Source: an uncultured Steroidobacter sp.
GTDB taxonomy: Bacteria; Pseudomonadota; Gammaproteobacteria; Steroidobacterales; Steroidobacteraceae
Assembly: GCA_938008435.1 (NCBI GenBank)
Contig: CALLKK010000006.1
Span: forward strand, 62,001 to 126,000
Direction: 5' to 3'
Length of the DNA: 64,000 nt
Positions 1-8,595 of this stretch are shown here, one piece after another; position 1 is the stretch's first letter, and every line of letters begins with the position of its first letter. Made by a program: the position numbers and the translations under genes. A model generated the notes under the pieces. The model did no database searches. It was not told where the DNA came from and was given only the letters and a program-made list of their open reading frames with translations.

Positions 1-480
1 AGCGAATCGCTACGCTCGGTGCATCGATTCGATGCTCGCAAAGACATCGAACTGACGCCGCTCGCACCCGCTGAGCTGTCGAGCGTGAGCGATTCGCCGA
101 AACCGCTCGTCATGCTGCAATGGTCGGTTGGTCTGCTGACCGGCGCCTATGGGTTGCTGCCGTGGCTCGATGCGTCTGCGACGCTGCGCTTGCAACGCTT
201 TCCCGAGTTCCAAGTCCTGCATCATGAGCCGGTGCACCGCCGCCTTGCCGCCGCATTCTCACGACCCGTCGATGGCGTCGACGCAGCCATCGAGCTGACC
301 AAGCTCGACCGACGCTCGGTATGCAGCTTCTTGAACGGCGCGGATCTCTGCGGCTATCTGCGCACGAGCGCGCCCGGCGACGGCGCTGCGAGCGCACCCG
401 CACGCACCGTGTCCGGCTCCAAACGAAGCTTGGTGCAGTTGCTGCGCCGAGCCCTCGGCATCGAGGCGCTTCATGGCTGA
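1..480 (+). CDS. Hypothetical protein, probably 5'-truncated, first gene of a GTPase/roadblock operon
   Basis: The reading frame is open from the first base of the window, so the gene probably begins upstream. An in-frame GTG at 19 is the only start visible inside. The visible 153-160 residues show no motif I recognise. There is a hydrophobic stretch near residues 32-50 and a basic C-terminus rich in Arg and Leu. The stop overlaps the start of the GTPase gene in the 8-base sequence ATGGCTGA, which implies translational coupling. By position it is likely a partner or effector of the GTPase and roadblock proteins, but this is inference. I do not assign a function. Confidence 0.6.
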   Translation, partial: SESLRSVHRFDARKDIELTPLAPAELSSVSDSPKPLVMLQWSVGLLTGAYGLLPWLDASATLRLQRFPEFQVLHHEPVHRRLAAAFSRPVDGVDAAIELTKLDRRSVCSFLNGADLCGYLRTSAPGDGAASAPARTVSGSKRSLVQLLRRALGIEALHG

Positions 481-1024
481 AGAGCACAAGATCATCTTCA
501 CGGGCTCGGTGGGCGCGGGCAAGACGACCGCGATCGCGGCCGTCGCGGGCAAGAACATGGTGCGCACGGAAGCCGTGAACACCGATACGCGCGTCGCCAA
601 GGCGACGACGACCGTCGGGTTCGATTACGGCGAGATCGGGCTACCGGACGGTTCGGTGCTGCGGCTCTACGGCACGCCCGGACAGCGGCGCTTCGCGTTC
701 CTGTGGCGCATTCTCGCCCGCGGCGCCTTGGGGCTCGTCGTGCTCGTCGACAACAGCCGACCCGATCCGCTCGGCGATCTGGCGATGTACCTCGAAAACT
801 TCGCCGATCTCGTCAAGACCGGCGCGGTCGTCGTCGGCGTAGGCCGCACCGAGACGCACCCGGAACCCTCGCTCGATGCCTACTACCGTTTTCTCGAATC
901 GCGACAACTGATGCTGCCCGTGTTCGCAGTGGATGTGCGCGAACAGGAGCACGTGCTCATGATGCTGGATGTATTGCTCAACATGCTGGAGCTGGCCGGC
1001 GACGAGGAAGCGCACCATGGCTGA
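473..1024 (+). CDS. Small Ras-like (MglA-type) GTPase
   Basis: The 183-residue protein has a P-loop GSVGAGKTT at residues 11-19, a Thr-rich switch I around residues 44-48 and a switch II GTPGQ at about 67-71. The G4 position normally read as N/TKxD is degenerate here (GRTET). This matches the bacterial small GTPases that are paired with roadblock proteins, of which MglA of Myxococcus is the studied example. Such proteins cycle between GTP and GDP forms on the cytoplasmic face and set polarity or motility. The start overlaps the upstream stop, and the stop overlaps the start of the roadblock gene, in both cases through ATGGCTGA. The biological output in this organism cannot be read from the sequence. 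Confidence 0.88.
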   Translation: MAEEHKIIFTGSVGAGKTTAIAAVAGKNMVRTEAVNTDTRVAKATTTVGFDYGEIGLPDGSVLRLYGTPGQRRFAFLWRILARGALGLVVLVDNSRPDPLGDLAMYLENFADLVKTGAVVVGVGRTETHPEPSLDAYYRFLESRQLMLPVFAVDVREQEHVLMMLDVLLNMLELAGDEEAHHG

Positions 1025-1433
1025 AGGATCGATGCGACTGTCGCGCGAGGCAATGGCACAACGCTTCACCTCGCCGCTGCAAGCGCTCCAACGTGAGCAC
1101 CCGAGCGTGATCGCCGCGCAAGTGTGCACATCGGACGGCTTCGTGGTCTCGCAAGCGCACAGCAACGAGGAAGCCGGCCGGCGGCTTGCCGCCATGGTCA
1201 GCTCGCTGCACGCCGTGGGCGCCGCCATGGTCGAAGAGCTCGCTCTCGGCGACTACGGACACCTGAGCGTCGAAGCGAGCCTGGGCAAGTGCATGCTGTT
1301 TGCCGTGCCCGGCACGAACGGCAGTCTGCTCCTCGCCGCCATCGCGGACGACAGCATGCTCTGGGGACAGTTCCTGACGGCATGCCGCACGTTGAGCGAT
1401 ACGCTAGGTGTACTGGCTACCCGGTCGGAATGA
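1017..1433 (+). CDS. Roadblock/LC7 domain protein
   Basis: I chose the ATG at 1017 because it overlaps the GTPase stop by 8 bases and leaves a 138-residue protein, the usual roadblock size; an in-frame start at 969 would run 48 bases further into the GTPase gene. The protein has the roadblock pattern: an N-terminal helix, then strands containing VIAAQVCTSDGFVV, a long helix with Ala-Ala-Met-Val, and strands with GSLLLAAI. Roadblock proteins dimerise and bind the cognate small GTPase, acting as activating proteins or scaffolds (MglB is the known model). Cotranscription with the GTPase is almost certain from the overlap. Confidence 0.85.
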   Translation: MAEGSMRLSREAMAQRFTSPLQALQREHPSVIAAQVCTSDGFVVSQAHSNEEAGRRLAAMVSSLHAVGAAMVEELALGDYGHLSVEASLGKCMLFAVPGTNGSLLLAAIADDSMLWGQFLTACRTLSDTLGVLATRSE

Positions 1434-1603
1434 TCGCGACTCGCGTTGCTGCCGTGCGTTCTGCTGCGCGAGCGCGCTCCCTCTCTCATCTGCCCTCGCG
1501 TTGCAGCACCGAAACGTCCTGAGGGAAAGCGCGGTAGGCACTTCGCGCGCGGAACGTGCGAACATATCGGGATGATTCCTCGAAGCATCCTTCAGGAGAC
1601 TCC

Positions 1604-2218
1604 ATGAAGCTCTACTTTGCCCCTGGTGCTTGCTCGCTCGCTCCGCACATCCTGCTGCGCGAAACCGGCTTGGCGTTCGAGCTGGTGCGCGTCGATCTGG
1701 CCTCGCACACGTACGACGGCCAGAAGGACTTCTACGCCATCAACAACAAAGGCTCGGTCCCGGTACTCGAGCTGGACGATGGCGAGCGGCTGACCGAGGG
1801 TCCCGTCATCGCGCAATGGATCTGCGATCGCGCCGGCCGCACCGATCTCATGCCGGCCGCCGGCACCCTCGCGCGCTATCGCGTCATGGAGTGGCAGAAC
1901 TTCGTGACCTCCGAGCTGCACAAGTCGTACTCGCCCTTGTTCAAGCCGGACCTGGGCGCCGAGATCAAAGATTGGTTCCGCCAAGCGCTGCGCAAGCGTT
2001 ATGAATACGTCGATCGCCGTCTGCAGACGAGCGATTACCTCGCCTCGTCGACGTACACGGCGGCCGATACTTATCTGTTCGTCGTGACGAACTGGGCCGG
2101 CCATGTCGGCGTGGACTTGAGCGGCCTTGCGGCGCTCGACGCGTTCATGAATCGCGTGCGGGCGCGCGAAGCGGTGCAGGCCGCGCTGGCTGCCGAAGGT
2201 CTTGTAAAGAAGGCTTAA
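1604..2218 (+). CDS. Glutathione S-transferase, beta-class type
   Basis: The 204-residue product starts at an ATG preceded by CAGGAG at the right distance; upstream in-frame starts lack this. The N-terminal thioredoxin fold (about 1-80) begins MKLYFAPGACSLAPH, with Cys10 at the place of the beta-class active-site cysteine. The glutathione-binding GSVPVLEL and the E-G-P-V-I turn follow. The C-terminal half is the all-helical GST domain. It would conjugate or reduce electrophiles with glutathione in the cytoplasm. It stands alone between the roadblock operon and a beta-helix gene. The window's tyrosine pathway lacks a maleylacetoacetate isomerase, but nothing ties this distant GST to it. Confidence 0.9.
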   Translation: MKLYFAPGACSLAPHILLRETGLAFELVRVDLASHTYDGQKDFYAINNKGSVPVLELDDGERLTEGPVIAQWICDRAGRTDLMPAAGTLARYRVMEWQNFVTSELHKSYSPLFKPDLGAEIKDWFRQALRKRYEYVDRRLQTSDYLASSTYTAADTYLFVVTNWAGHVGVDLSGLAALDAFMNRVRAREAVQAALAAEGLVKKA

Positions 2219-2233
2219 GCGCTGCGTACGGCA

Positions 2234-2266
2234 AGGCGGTCCTGCTCATCGCGGGCAGGATCGCCT
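2234..2266 (+). terminator. Hairpin after the GST gene
   Basis: Arms AGGCGGTCCTGC and GCAGGATCGCCT pair over 12 positions with one G-U, around a 9-base loop, 16 bases after the GST stop. There is no T-run, so it may be a factor-dependent or RNA-stabilising structure rather than a classical terminator. Confidence 0.5.
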
Positions 2267-2418
2267 GCGCGAAATCCCCTCCGGCGCCGCGCTCTTCCGT
2301 CCACGCAGGGGCGCCACGCCGCCCGCAGCCTCCTCCGCCGCTCGATAGATGTCGCTGCCCAACTTCGCTAAAGTGGGCGCGATAACAAGAACTGGCAGTC
2401 CCGAGGAGGACATTCCCC

Positions 2419-4293
2419 ATGTCGATACTGCTTCACGCGCCAGCGGCGCGCCTGGCTCGCTCGCCGCGCTTCATCCGGGGCGCGCTGTCCGTTCTCGTTG
2501 CGCTCTTCGCCCTACCTGTGGGAGCGCAGCCGTCGGGCGGCCCGTACGGTCCGATTGCGCAGGTCTACGAGATTCCCACCACCGGCACCGTCTACTACGT
2601 GGCGCCGGACGGCGATCCGAATGCGCCCGGCACCTCGCTCGACCGTCCGACGACGATCGAAGCAGCGATTCCGCGCGTCGTGACGGGCGATACGATCGTG
2701 ATGCGCGGCGGCGTTTACCGCACGGGCAGCCTGCAACTCAATCAAGGCATCACGATTCAACCCTATCGGGACGAGAAGCCGATTCTGAAAGGCACGCGCG
2801 TTGCCACGCAGTGGCAGGCGCTGCGCGGCGGCATCTGGCGCACGAAGTGGTCTCCGCTCTTCCCAGCGCGGCCGCTCGGCTGGTGGCAGCGCTGGCTCGA
2901 GGGCATGCGCACGCCGCTGCATCGCTTCAACAACGACATGGTGTTCGTCGACGGCAAGCTGCTGAAGTCGGTCGGTTGGGAAGGCGAGCTCGACGAGAAT
3001 TCGTTCTACATCGACTACGAAGGCGGCTACGTCTATATCGGCGTGGATCCCACGGACAAGCTCGTCGAGATCACCGCGCACGACATCGCGTTGCATCGTC
3101 CGTCGCGCCCGGTGCACGGCAAGGAGTCGGACCGTAAGGGCCCGATCATTCGCGGCATCACCTTCACGCAGTACGCCTATCGTGCGATCGACATCGAAGG
3201 CAAGAAGCCCTCGACGACGGCCGAAGAAGAGCCGACCGACGATCCTGTCGGCGTCTCCGATCCAGCCAACCACGGCAAGGAAGTGGTCGGCACGACACTC
3301 GAGAACGTCACGATCAGCTACACCTCGCGCGTGGCCGGATATTTCCGCGGCGACGGGCTCACGATCCGCAACTCGCTGATCAGCGATACCGGCACCGAGG
3401 GCATCTATGTCATCGGCTCGTCGGACGTGCTCCTCGAGCGCAACATCATTCGGCGCAACAACATCGAGCAGCTGACCGGGTATTACCCGGCCGCGGTGAA
3501 AATCTTCAATCAGTCCTACCGCGTCACGGTTCGCGACAACCTCATCGTCGAGCATCCGCATTCCAACGGCGTCTGGTACGACGTGGGCAATGTCGACGGC
3601 GTGTTCGTGAACAACTACGTGGAAGGCACGCAGATCGGCTTCTTCTTCGAAATCTCGAAAGGCGTGGTGGCGGCCGGCAACGTGTTCGTCAACAACCTGC
3701 AGGGCATCCGGGTGTTGAACAGTTCGAATGCGCGCATCTACCACAACACGTTCTTCAACTCGCCGGTAATGGTCGATCGCAACGAGCGCCGTGCGCAGGG
3801 CGATCTGTTCGGCTGGCACACGCTCACCGGCCCGGACATCCCCGAACGCCGCGGGCATGTCTTCGAGAACAATCTCCTGGTTGCCGGCGAAGGCTTCGAA
3901 GAACCGCTGCTGCGCTTCGAGCAGCCGCCCAAGCTGTGCGAAGAGTATCGGCAGGAACCGATGGCTGTGCGCGTGAACAACAACACCTACGTGCGCACGA
4001 CGACGAGTGACAAACCGCTCGTCGTCTGGGGCCCGGTGCGCGGCAAAGGTAAGGATTGCCAGAGCGGCTTCGCCTCGCTCGATGAGCTGCGCAAGGCCAC
4101 TGGCCTCGAAACCAGCGGCACGCTCATTACGCCGTATCACGGCACGGTATTCCGCAGCATCGATATGCGGCGCTTCGAGCTCGCGCAGCCCCTTCCCGGT
4201 GTGAAGGAACTGCAGGTGCCGGCCGAAGCTCTCAAGGCCACCGGCTGGTCGACACCGGCCCGTCTGCCGGGCGCCTACACGAGCGCACCTTGA
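2419..4293 (+). CDS. Secreted right-handed parallel beta-helix protein
   Basis: The 624-residue protein begins with a basic stretch and a hydrophobic core ending ALPVGAQ, a Sec signal peptide cleaved near residue 37. A segment at about 55-95 (YYVAPDGDPNAPGTSL, then TIEAAI and a V-T-G-D-T turn) is the typical N-terminus of polysaccharide-lyase-like beta-helix proteins. From about 290 to 480, short coils with N-N, V-x-N-N and I-R-N repeats form the beta helix. Family members bind or cleave acidic polysaccharides or epimerise alginate. I cannot locate a catalytic Asp or Lys set with confidence, so the substrate is unknown. GAGGAGG lies just upstream of the ATG. A strong hairpin follows the stop. 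Confidence 0.82.
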   Translation: MSILLHAPAARLARSPRFIRGALSVLVALFALPVGAQPSGGPYGPIAQVYEIPTTGTVYYVAPDGDPNAPGTSLDRPTTIEAAIPRVVTGDTIVMRGGVYRTGSLQLNQGITIQPYRDEKPILKGTRVATQWQALRGGIWRTKWSPLFPARPLGWWQRWLEGMRTPLHRFNNDMVFVDGKLLKSVGWEGELDENSFYIDYEGGYVYIGVDPTDKLVEITAHDIALHRPSRPVHGKESDRKGPIIRGITFTQYAYRAIDIEGKKPSTTAEEEPTDDPVGVSDPANHGKEVVGTTLENVTISYTSRVAGYFRGDGLTIRNSLISDTGTEGIYVIGSSDVLLERNIIRRNNIEQLTGYYPAAVKIFNQSYRVTVRDNLIVEHPHSNGVWYDVGNVDGVFVNNYVEGTQIGFFFEISKGVVAAGNVFVNNLQGIRVLNSSNARIYHNTFFNSPVMVDRNERRAQGDLFGWHTLTGPDIPERRGHVFENNLLVAGEGFEEPLLRFEQPPKLCEEYRQEPMAVRVNNNTYVRTTTSDKPLVVWGPVRGKGKDCQSGFASLDELRKATGLETSGTLITPYHGTVFRSIDMRRFELAQPLPGVKELQVPAEALKATGWSTPARLPGAYTSAP

Positions 4294-4302
4294 TGCTCTG
4301 CG

Positions 4303-4333
4303 ACGCGTCGGCCGCGCAATGCGGCCGACGCGT
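4303..4333 (+). terminator. Terminator of the beta-helix gene
   Basis: Perfect 13-bp arms ACGCGTCGGCCGC / GCGGCCGACGCGT enclose the loop GCAAT, 9 bases after the stop, followed by TCTGTCCTT. The same GCAAT loop closes the hairpin after the isocitrate dehydrogenase gene. Confidence 0.75.
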
Positions 4334-4549
4334 TCTGTCCTTGCGCCGCCGCCCGAAATCCGCGCGGCGACACCCCTCCCTAAAGAAATGCGAGCAGCGC
4401 CGCGGGGCGTTCCCGCGGCCCTTATACTCGCTCACGTCCTGCATCGGCGCGAGGCAAGCACGGATTCGTCGTGCAAGTGGGGGTTGCCGCCGCGATCGAT
4501 CGCAGAGCCGACGTACGCCAACAACGACTCTTCAAGAACGGAGGCAATC

Positions 4550-4924
4550 ATGAATATGCGCTTCTTCGGCTTGCTCGCACTGCTCGCAGCCGCCCTTCCT
4601 GCCAGCGCCGCCGACCTGGTCGGCCGCTGGACCGCCGAGTTCGACTCGCCCATCGGCGTGCAGAAATACGTGTATGAGTTCAAGAAGTCGGGCGATGCGC
4701 TGACGGGCGAAGCGCGCTACGAGAACTCGATGGCTCAGGGCACCGTCACGCTCCAGAACGTGAAAGTCGATGGCGATAAGGTCTCGTTCCTCGAGAAGCT
4801 GTCGGTCAACGGCATGGATCTCGACATCACGTACAGCGGCACGCTTGCCGGCGACGAGCTCAAGCTCACGCGCAATGTCGGTCAGTTCGGCTCCGAGCAG
4901 CTGACGGCCAAGCGCGCGCCCTGA
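4550..4924 (+). CDS. Small secreted protein, beta-rich, unknown function
   Basis: I start at 4550 because ACGGAGG lies 6 bases before this ATG and the product then opens with a clean signal peptide (MNMRFFGLLALLAAALPASAADL, cleaved after ASA). The mature part, about 104 residues, reads as alternating beta strands (VGRWTAEF, VQKYVYEFKKSG, DALTGEARY, TLQNVKVDGDKVSF, ITYSGTLAGDELKLTR). This pattern is common in small periplasmic beta-barrel domains that also occur fused to secreted hydrolases. A possible -10 TATACT lies at 4423-4428. A strong bidirectional terminator follows. The role is unknown; carbohydrate-related use is only suggested by the upstream beta-helix gene. Confidence 0.8.
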   Translation: MNMRFFGLLALLAAALPASAADLVGRWTAEFDSPIGVQKYVYEFKKSGDALTGEARYENSMAQGTVTLQNVKVDGDKVSFLEKLSVNGMDLDITYSGTLAGDELKLTRNVGQFGSEQLTAKRAP

Positions 4925-4948
4925 ACGCACCGCCGCTTGGCGGTCTTC

Positions 4949-4977
4949 ACCGAGCGCGGCCTCGCGCCGCGCTCGGT
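4949..4977. terminator. Bidirectional terminator between convergent genes
   Basis: Perfect 12-bp arms ACCGAGCGCGGC / GCCGCGCTCGGT enclose CTCGC, followed on the plus strand by TT and preceded by GTCTTC. It sits between the convergent ends of the small secreted protein and the dehydrogenase genes. Confidence 0.75.
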
Positions 4978-4999
4978 TTGCCGATCGATCTCGATCTGT

Positions 5000-7726
5000 T
5001 CAGAGAACCTGGTCCTCTGCTCCGAACAGATCGAGCTCCTTGATCACCCACGCCTGCCAGCCTTCCTTCGCCGTAATCGCAATGCGTAGATGACGCGCCG
5101 TCACCGGCGCAGCGAGATTGAGTCGCGCATACGGCTCGCCGACGACGCTCGGCGCGACCATGGTCCAGTTCTTGCCATCGTCGGACACCTCGACGCTGTA
5201 CGCGGGCGCCCAACCCGTGTCCTTGCCATCGCGCCCTTTCTCGCCGCGCGAATCGATTTCGATGCCCACGATCGTGCTGCGCGCGGGCAGCTCGATCGTC
5301 AGCCACTCGATCGGAAACGGCTTCGTACCTTGCGTGATGTAGCCAGTCGCCGGATCGCCGTCGAGCATGGCTTCGAGCGGCGCATTCGGACGCGCCGGAA
5401 TGTTCGCAGCGAGCTTCCATTCGGCGCGACGCTCGAAGCGCTTGCGCGGCACGGCCAACGCAGGGATCTCGCGCTTGAGCTCATCGAGCGTCAGATACGC
5501 CGTGCGCCCGGCGCCGGCCGCCCGCCGCGCAGCGACCGCTTCCGGCAGCACGACGGGCGCACGGTTGCCGAAGCTGTTGCGCACGTACGTGAGCACATTT
5601 GCGAGCTCCGCATCCGAATAAGAACTCATCGGCACCATCGGAGCGCCGTAATCGACACCGTCGAGCGGCCCTTCCAAACCGTGCAGCAGGATGTCGATCA
5701 AGGCGCGCTCGTCGCCGATCACGCGCGGCGAGCCGACGAGCGCAGGTGCGATCGTGCGGCCTTCACCGCCCGGCGCAGGCGCACCGCGGCCGTCCGCGCC
5801 ATGACAGGCGAAACACACGGATTGGTAAATCGTGTGGCCGGCTCGATATGACTTGAGCCCGTTCGGCCCGAGCACGCGCAGCAGATAAGGATCTTCGTTG
5901 TTCGACGCCGCCCAGAGCTGCTCGTTGATCGTATAGACGCCGGCAGAGGCCGACGTCTCGGCCGCAGCGCGAATGACTTGCTCCGCATCCGGCAGACCGG
6001 CGCGGCGGATCGACAGCATCGCTTGAATCACGACGCGCGGATCGGCGTCTTCGAGCGCGCCGAGCATGCCGGCGACGAGCGGCGACTCCTTGGGGGAATC
6101 TGCACCCACGCGCAGCTCCGCAAGACGCAAACCCGTCATCCGCACTTGCGGGTCGCTCGATTCGAGCGCACGCACAATGAGACGCTCATCGAGCGCGCCC
6201 AGTCCGTCGAGCGTCCATAGCGCATGCAAACGCGGCCGCGGGTCCGTCGCTTCGGCGCCTGCAAGCTGCTCGAGCGCCGGCACGACGCTCAGGTCGCGAC
6301 GCAAGACGAGCAGCTTCTGCGCGGTATCGCGCCACCAGCCGTTCGGATGCGACAAGTGACGCACCCAGTCGGCCGGCGTTTCATCGAGCATGCGCGGCTT
6401 CGGACCCGGCTCGAAATCCTTGTGGCGCAGGCGATAGATGCGGCCGCGGCCGATCTCTTGCTGCAGGTTGTGCGCCTTGATCTGCTCGCGCAGATACGAG
6501 CCCTCGCGCGTCCAGTTCGCCTGCTGGATGATGCCGCGGTACATGTCGACGATGTACAGCGTGCCATCCGGCGCCGTCGTCATGTTGACGGGACGGAACA
6601 GCGGATCGCGCGCGCGGATGAACTCGCTGCGCTCTTCTTCGTAAGCATTCTTGAGCCGCGTGATGCCGTCTTCCACCGTGATCAGCGTGCGCCGCACGAG
6701 ACGCCCGACCGGCTCGGCGAAGAACAAGTTGCCGCGCAGCTCCGCCGGCAGACGATCGCCGCGGAAGATGTCCTGACCGCACGTTGCGGTGAAATGATTG
6801 AGCGTGTTGTCGGGCCGCAGCTGGCCCGGTCCGCCTTGCGTGTCCGGAACGTTCGCGATCGGCCAGACGACCTTGTAATCGCCGATGTGCTCGTTCGGCG
6901 CGGAGAACTGGCCGTAGATGATGTGCTGCTGGAAATGGACGGGGCCGGTTTCGTTGCCCGCATTCAGGAACCACACCTTGCCCCAGTCGTCCTGCGTCAG
7001 GCCCCACTGACCGCCGTTGACCGGAATCTCTTCTTTGATTGCGCTGCCGTCCGGCCCGACGCGCAGCCGATAGTTGTAGTACGTCGCGTAAATACCGTTG
7101 TCGAGCGCCCAAACCAGACCGTTCGGTTGGTGCTCCATATTGCCGCCGCGCGGACCGCCCTTGAACCACAAGGTTTTCTCGTCGGCGACGCCGTCGCCGT
7201 CGGTATCGCGGTAGATGTACAGATCGTCCGTGTTCGTCTCGCCGATGATGATGCGATCGTCGAGCGGCAGCATGATCCGCGGCAGGAGCAGATTGTCCGC
7301 GAAGACCGTGTGGCGATCAAAGATGCCGTCGCCGTCGGTGTCCTCGTGACGCGAGACGCGGCTCACCGGCTCCTGCTCGCCCGTTCCGTCGAGATCTTGC
7401 ATGTAGGTACGCATCTCCGCGACGTACATCCGGCCGTTGCCGTCGAAGGCGATCATCACCGGCTCGGCAATGTGCGGCTCGGTCAGCACCGGCTCGAGCC
7501 AGTAGCCCTCCGGCAACTGCATCGTCGCGATCGAGTCTTTGGGCGACAACGCCCGCGACGCCGGCGCGCCGTGGTGGTGCGCGCCGTGATCGTGATGCGC
7601 ATGAAAACCGGTGCCATGCACATGCGGCGCATCGGCCGACTCCGGCGGCAGCGAGCACGAGGCCAGCAAGGCGCCGGATGCAGTGATGAGAAGGAAGCGA
7701 TCGATCTTCTTGTTTGACGAATTCAT
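5000..7726 (-). CDS. Lipoprotein dehydrogenase with HEAT-like, cytochrome c and discoidin domains
   Basis: The 908-residue protein has a lipoprotein signal ending LLASC (Cys24), then a His-rich tail at about 34-53. Residues about 65-430 resemble the PVC-type membrane-bound dehydrogenase / glucose-sorbosone dehydrogenase propeller, with repeated DGDGxxD loops. HEAT-like helices follow (about 440-620). A single cytochrome c motif CFACH lies near residue 637, with a likely axial Met in the PMVPM segment. The last 130 residues look like an F5/8 type C (discoidin) carbohydrate-binding domain. The whole should sit in the periplasm or outer membrane, oxidise a sugar-like substrate and pass electrons to its own heme. 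It lies 77 bases downstream of the DUF6445 gene and may be cotranscribed. Confidence 0.83.
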   Translation of the reverse strand: MNSSNKKIDRFLLITASGALLASCSLPPESADAPHVHGTGFHAHHDHGAHHHGAPASRALSPKDSIATMQLPEGYWLEPVLTEPHIAEPVMIAFDGNGRMYVAEMRTYMQDLDGTGEQEPVSRVSRHEDTDGDGIFDRHTVFADNLLLPRIMLPLDDRIIIGETNTDDLYIYRDTDGDGVADEKTLWFKGGPRGGNMEHQPNGLVWALDNGIYATYYNYRLRVGPDGSAIKEEIPVNGGQWGLTQDDWGKVWFLNAGNETGPVHFQQHIIYGQFSAPNEHIGDYKVVWPIANVPDTQGGPGQLRPDNTLNHFTATCGQDIFRGDRLPAELRGNLFFAEPVGRLVRRTLITVEDGITRLKNAYEEERSEFIRARDPLFRPVNMTTAPDGTLYIVDMYRGIIQQANWTREGSYLREQIKAHNLQQEIGRGRIYRLRHKDFEPGPKPRMLDETPADWVRHLSHPNGWWRDTAQKLLVLRRDLSVVPALEQLAGAEATDPRPRLHALWTLDGLGALDERLIVRALESSDPQVRMTGLRLAELRVGADSPKESPLVAGMLGALEDADPRVVIQAMLSIRRAGLPDAEQVIRAAAETSASAGVYTINEQLWAASNNEDPYLLRVLGPNGLKSYRAGHTIYQSVCFACHGADGRGAPAPGGEGRTIAPALVGSPRVIGDERALIDILLHGLEGPLDGVDYGAPMVPMSSYSDAELANVLTYVRNSFGNRAPVVLPEAVAARRAAGAGRTAYLTLDELKREIPALAVPRKRFERRAEWKLAANIPARPNAPLEAMLDGDPATGYITQGTKPFPIEWLTIELPARSTIVGIEIDSRGEKGRDGKDTGWAPAYSVEVSDDGKNWTMVAPSVVGEPYARLNLAAPVTARHLRIAITAKEGWQAWVIKELDLFGAEDQVL

Positions 7727-7803
7727 GAAACGAGCTCGAAAGCGCCACCAGGGCTCTCAATGTGAAACGGCACGCAGGCGAGGAGCCAGCCGCATGCGCG
7801 CGT

Positions 7804-8538
7804 CTAGAACCACAGCTTGCGCTGGAAACCCTTAGGCCGCATTTGGATGCGCGAGTTCACTGAAAAGCGCCCGGTTCGCGGATCCGGGTCGAAGGCGAAC
7901 TGCTCGTCGATATCCGCCGAATGCAGCACGTTGGAGGGGTAGATCACGATGCGGTTGTAGGCGACCGTGGTCGAGGCGATCCGCTCGAAGAGCTCCGTAT
8001 CGCCGTTGATGTAGCCGGGCGTCGTGATCGGCCGCTCGCGCAGCTCCTGCGCGAGCACCGCCCGATAACGTTCGTGGCGGAACTCGGCGACCTGCGCGTA
8101 GCCGGTGCTTCGGTGTCGATAGAGCGAGGTGCCGGCGTAGCTCGGCGAGCAGAGATAGTGCACGGTCGAAAAGCTGTGCGGCGCCGTGCCGTCGATGTGC
8201 GGCATGCACTGCACCGGCTTCAGATCCTCCGGCCGCGTCGTCACGACGCACATGTAGCAGATCGCGCTGTGCAGCTGATAGTCGGGCAGCTCATAGACCT
8301 CGTTGATGACTCGAGTGAGCCCTTTGCGCAGCGCTTCGACGTACCACTCGGGCGCCGGCGCGCGAATGCCGGGATACATGTCGGTGGGCGGCTCGAGCGG
8401 CACCGACGCGGCATACGCGACGATGTCGTCCGGCCGATCGACGAAATTGTCGATGACGAGCAGCGGAATGCGCTCGGCGCCGACGTACTCGACGCTGACC
8501 TGCATTTCCGGGTGCGGCTCGAGCGCGATGTCAGCCAA
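7804..8538 (-). CDS. DUF6445 family protein
   Basis: The 244-residue protein contains the family features VIDNFVDRPDDIVAYAA, HIDGTAPHSFSTVHYL and VIYPSNVLHSADI. The spaced H-x-D and late His resemble the iron-binding pattern of 2-oxoglutarate-dependent oxygenases, an idea I offer as inference. DUF6445 genes usually occur with SapC, cupin-like proteins, tryptophan halogenases and TonB-dependent receptors. Here only SapC is adjacent, 57 bases upstream on the same strand. No signal peptide is seen. The function is not established. Confidence 0.8.
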   Translation of the reverse strand: MADIALEPHPEMQVSVEYVGAERIPLLVIDNFVDRPDDIVAYAASVPLEPPTDMYPGIRAPAPEWYVEALRKGLTRVINEVYELPDYQLHSAICYMCVVTTRPEDLKPVQCMPHIDGTAPHSFSTVHYLCSPSYAGTSLYRHRSTGYAQVAEFRHERYRAVLAQELRERPITTPGYINGDTELFERIASTTVAYNRIVIYPSNVLHSADIDEQFAFDPDPRTGRFSVNSRIQMRPKGFQRKLWF

Positions 8539-8595
8539 TCGTCCGCCCTCTTCTGGATTCCCGCCGGGAGCTCAGATCGAGACACGCTCCGCCGT

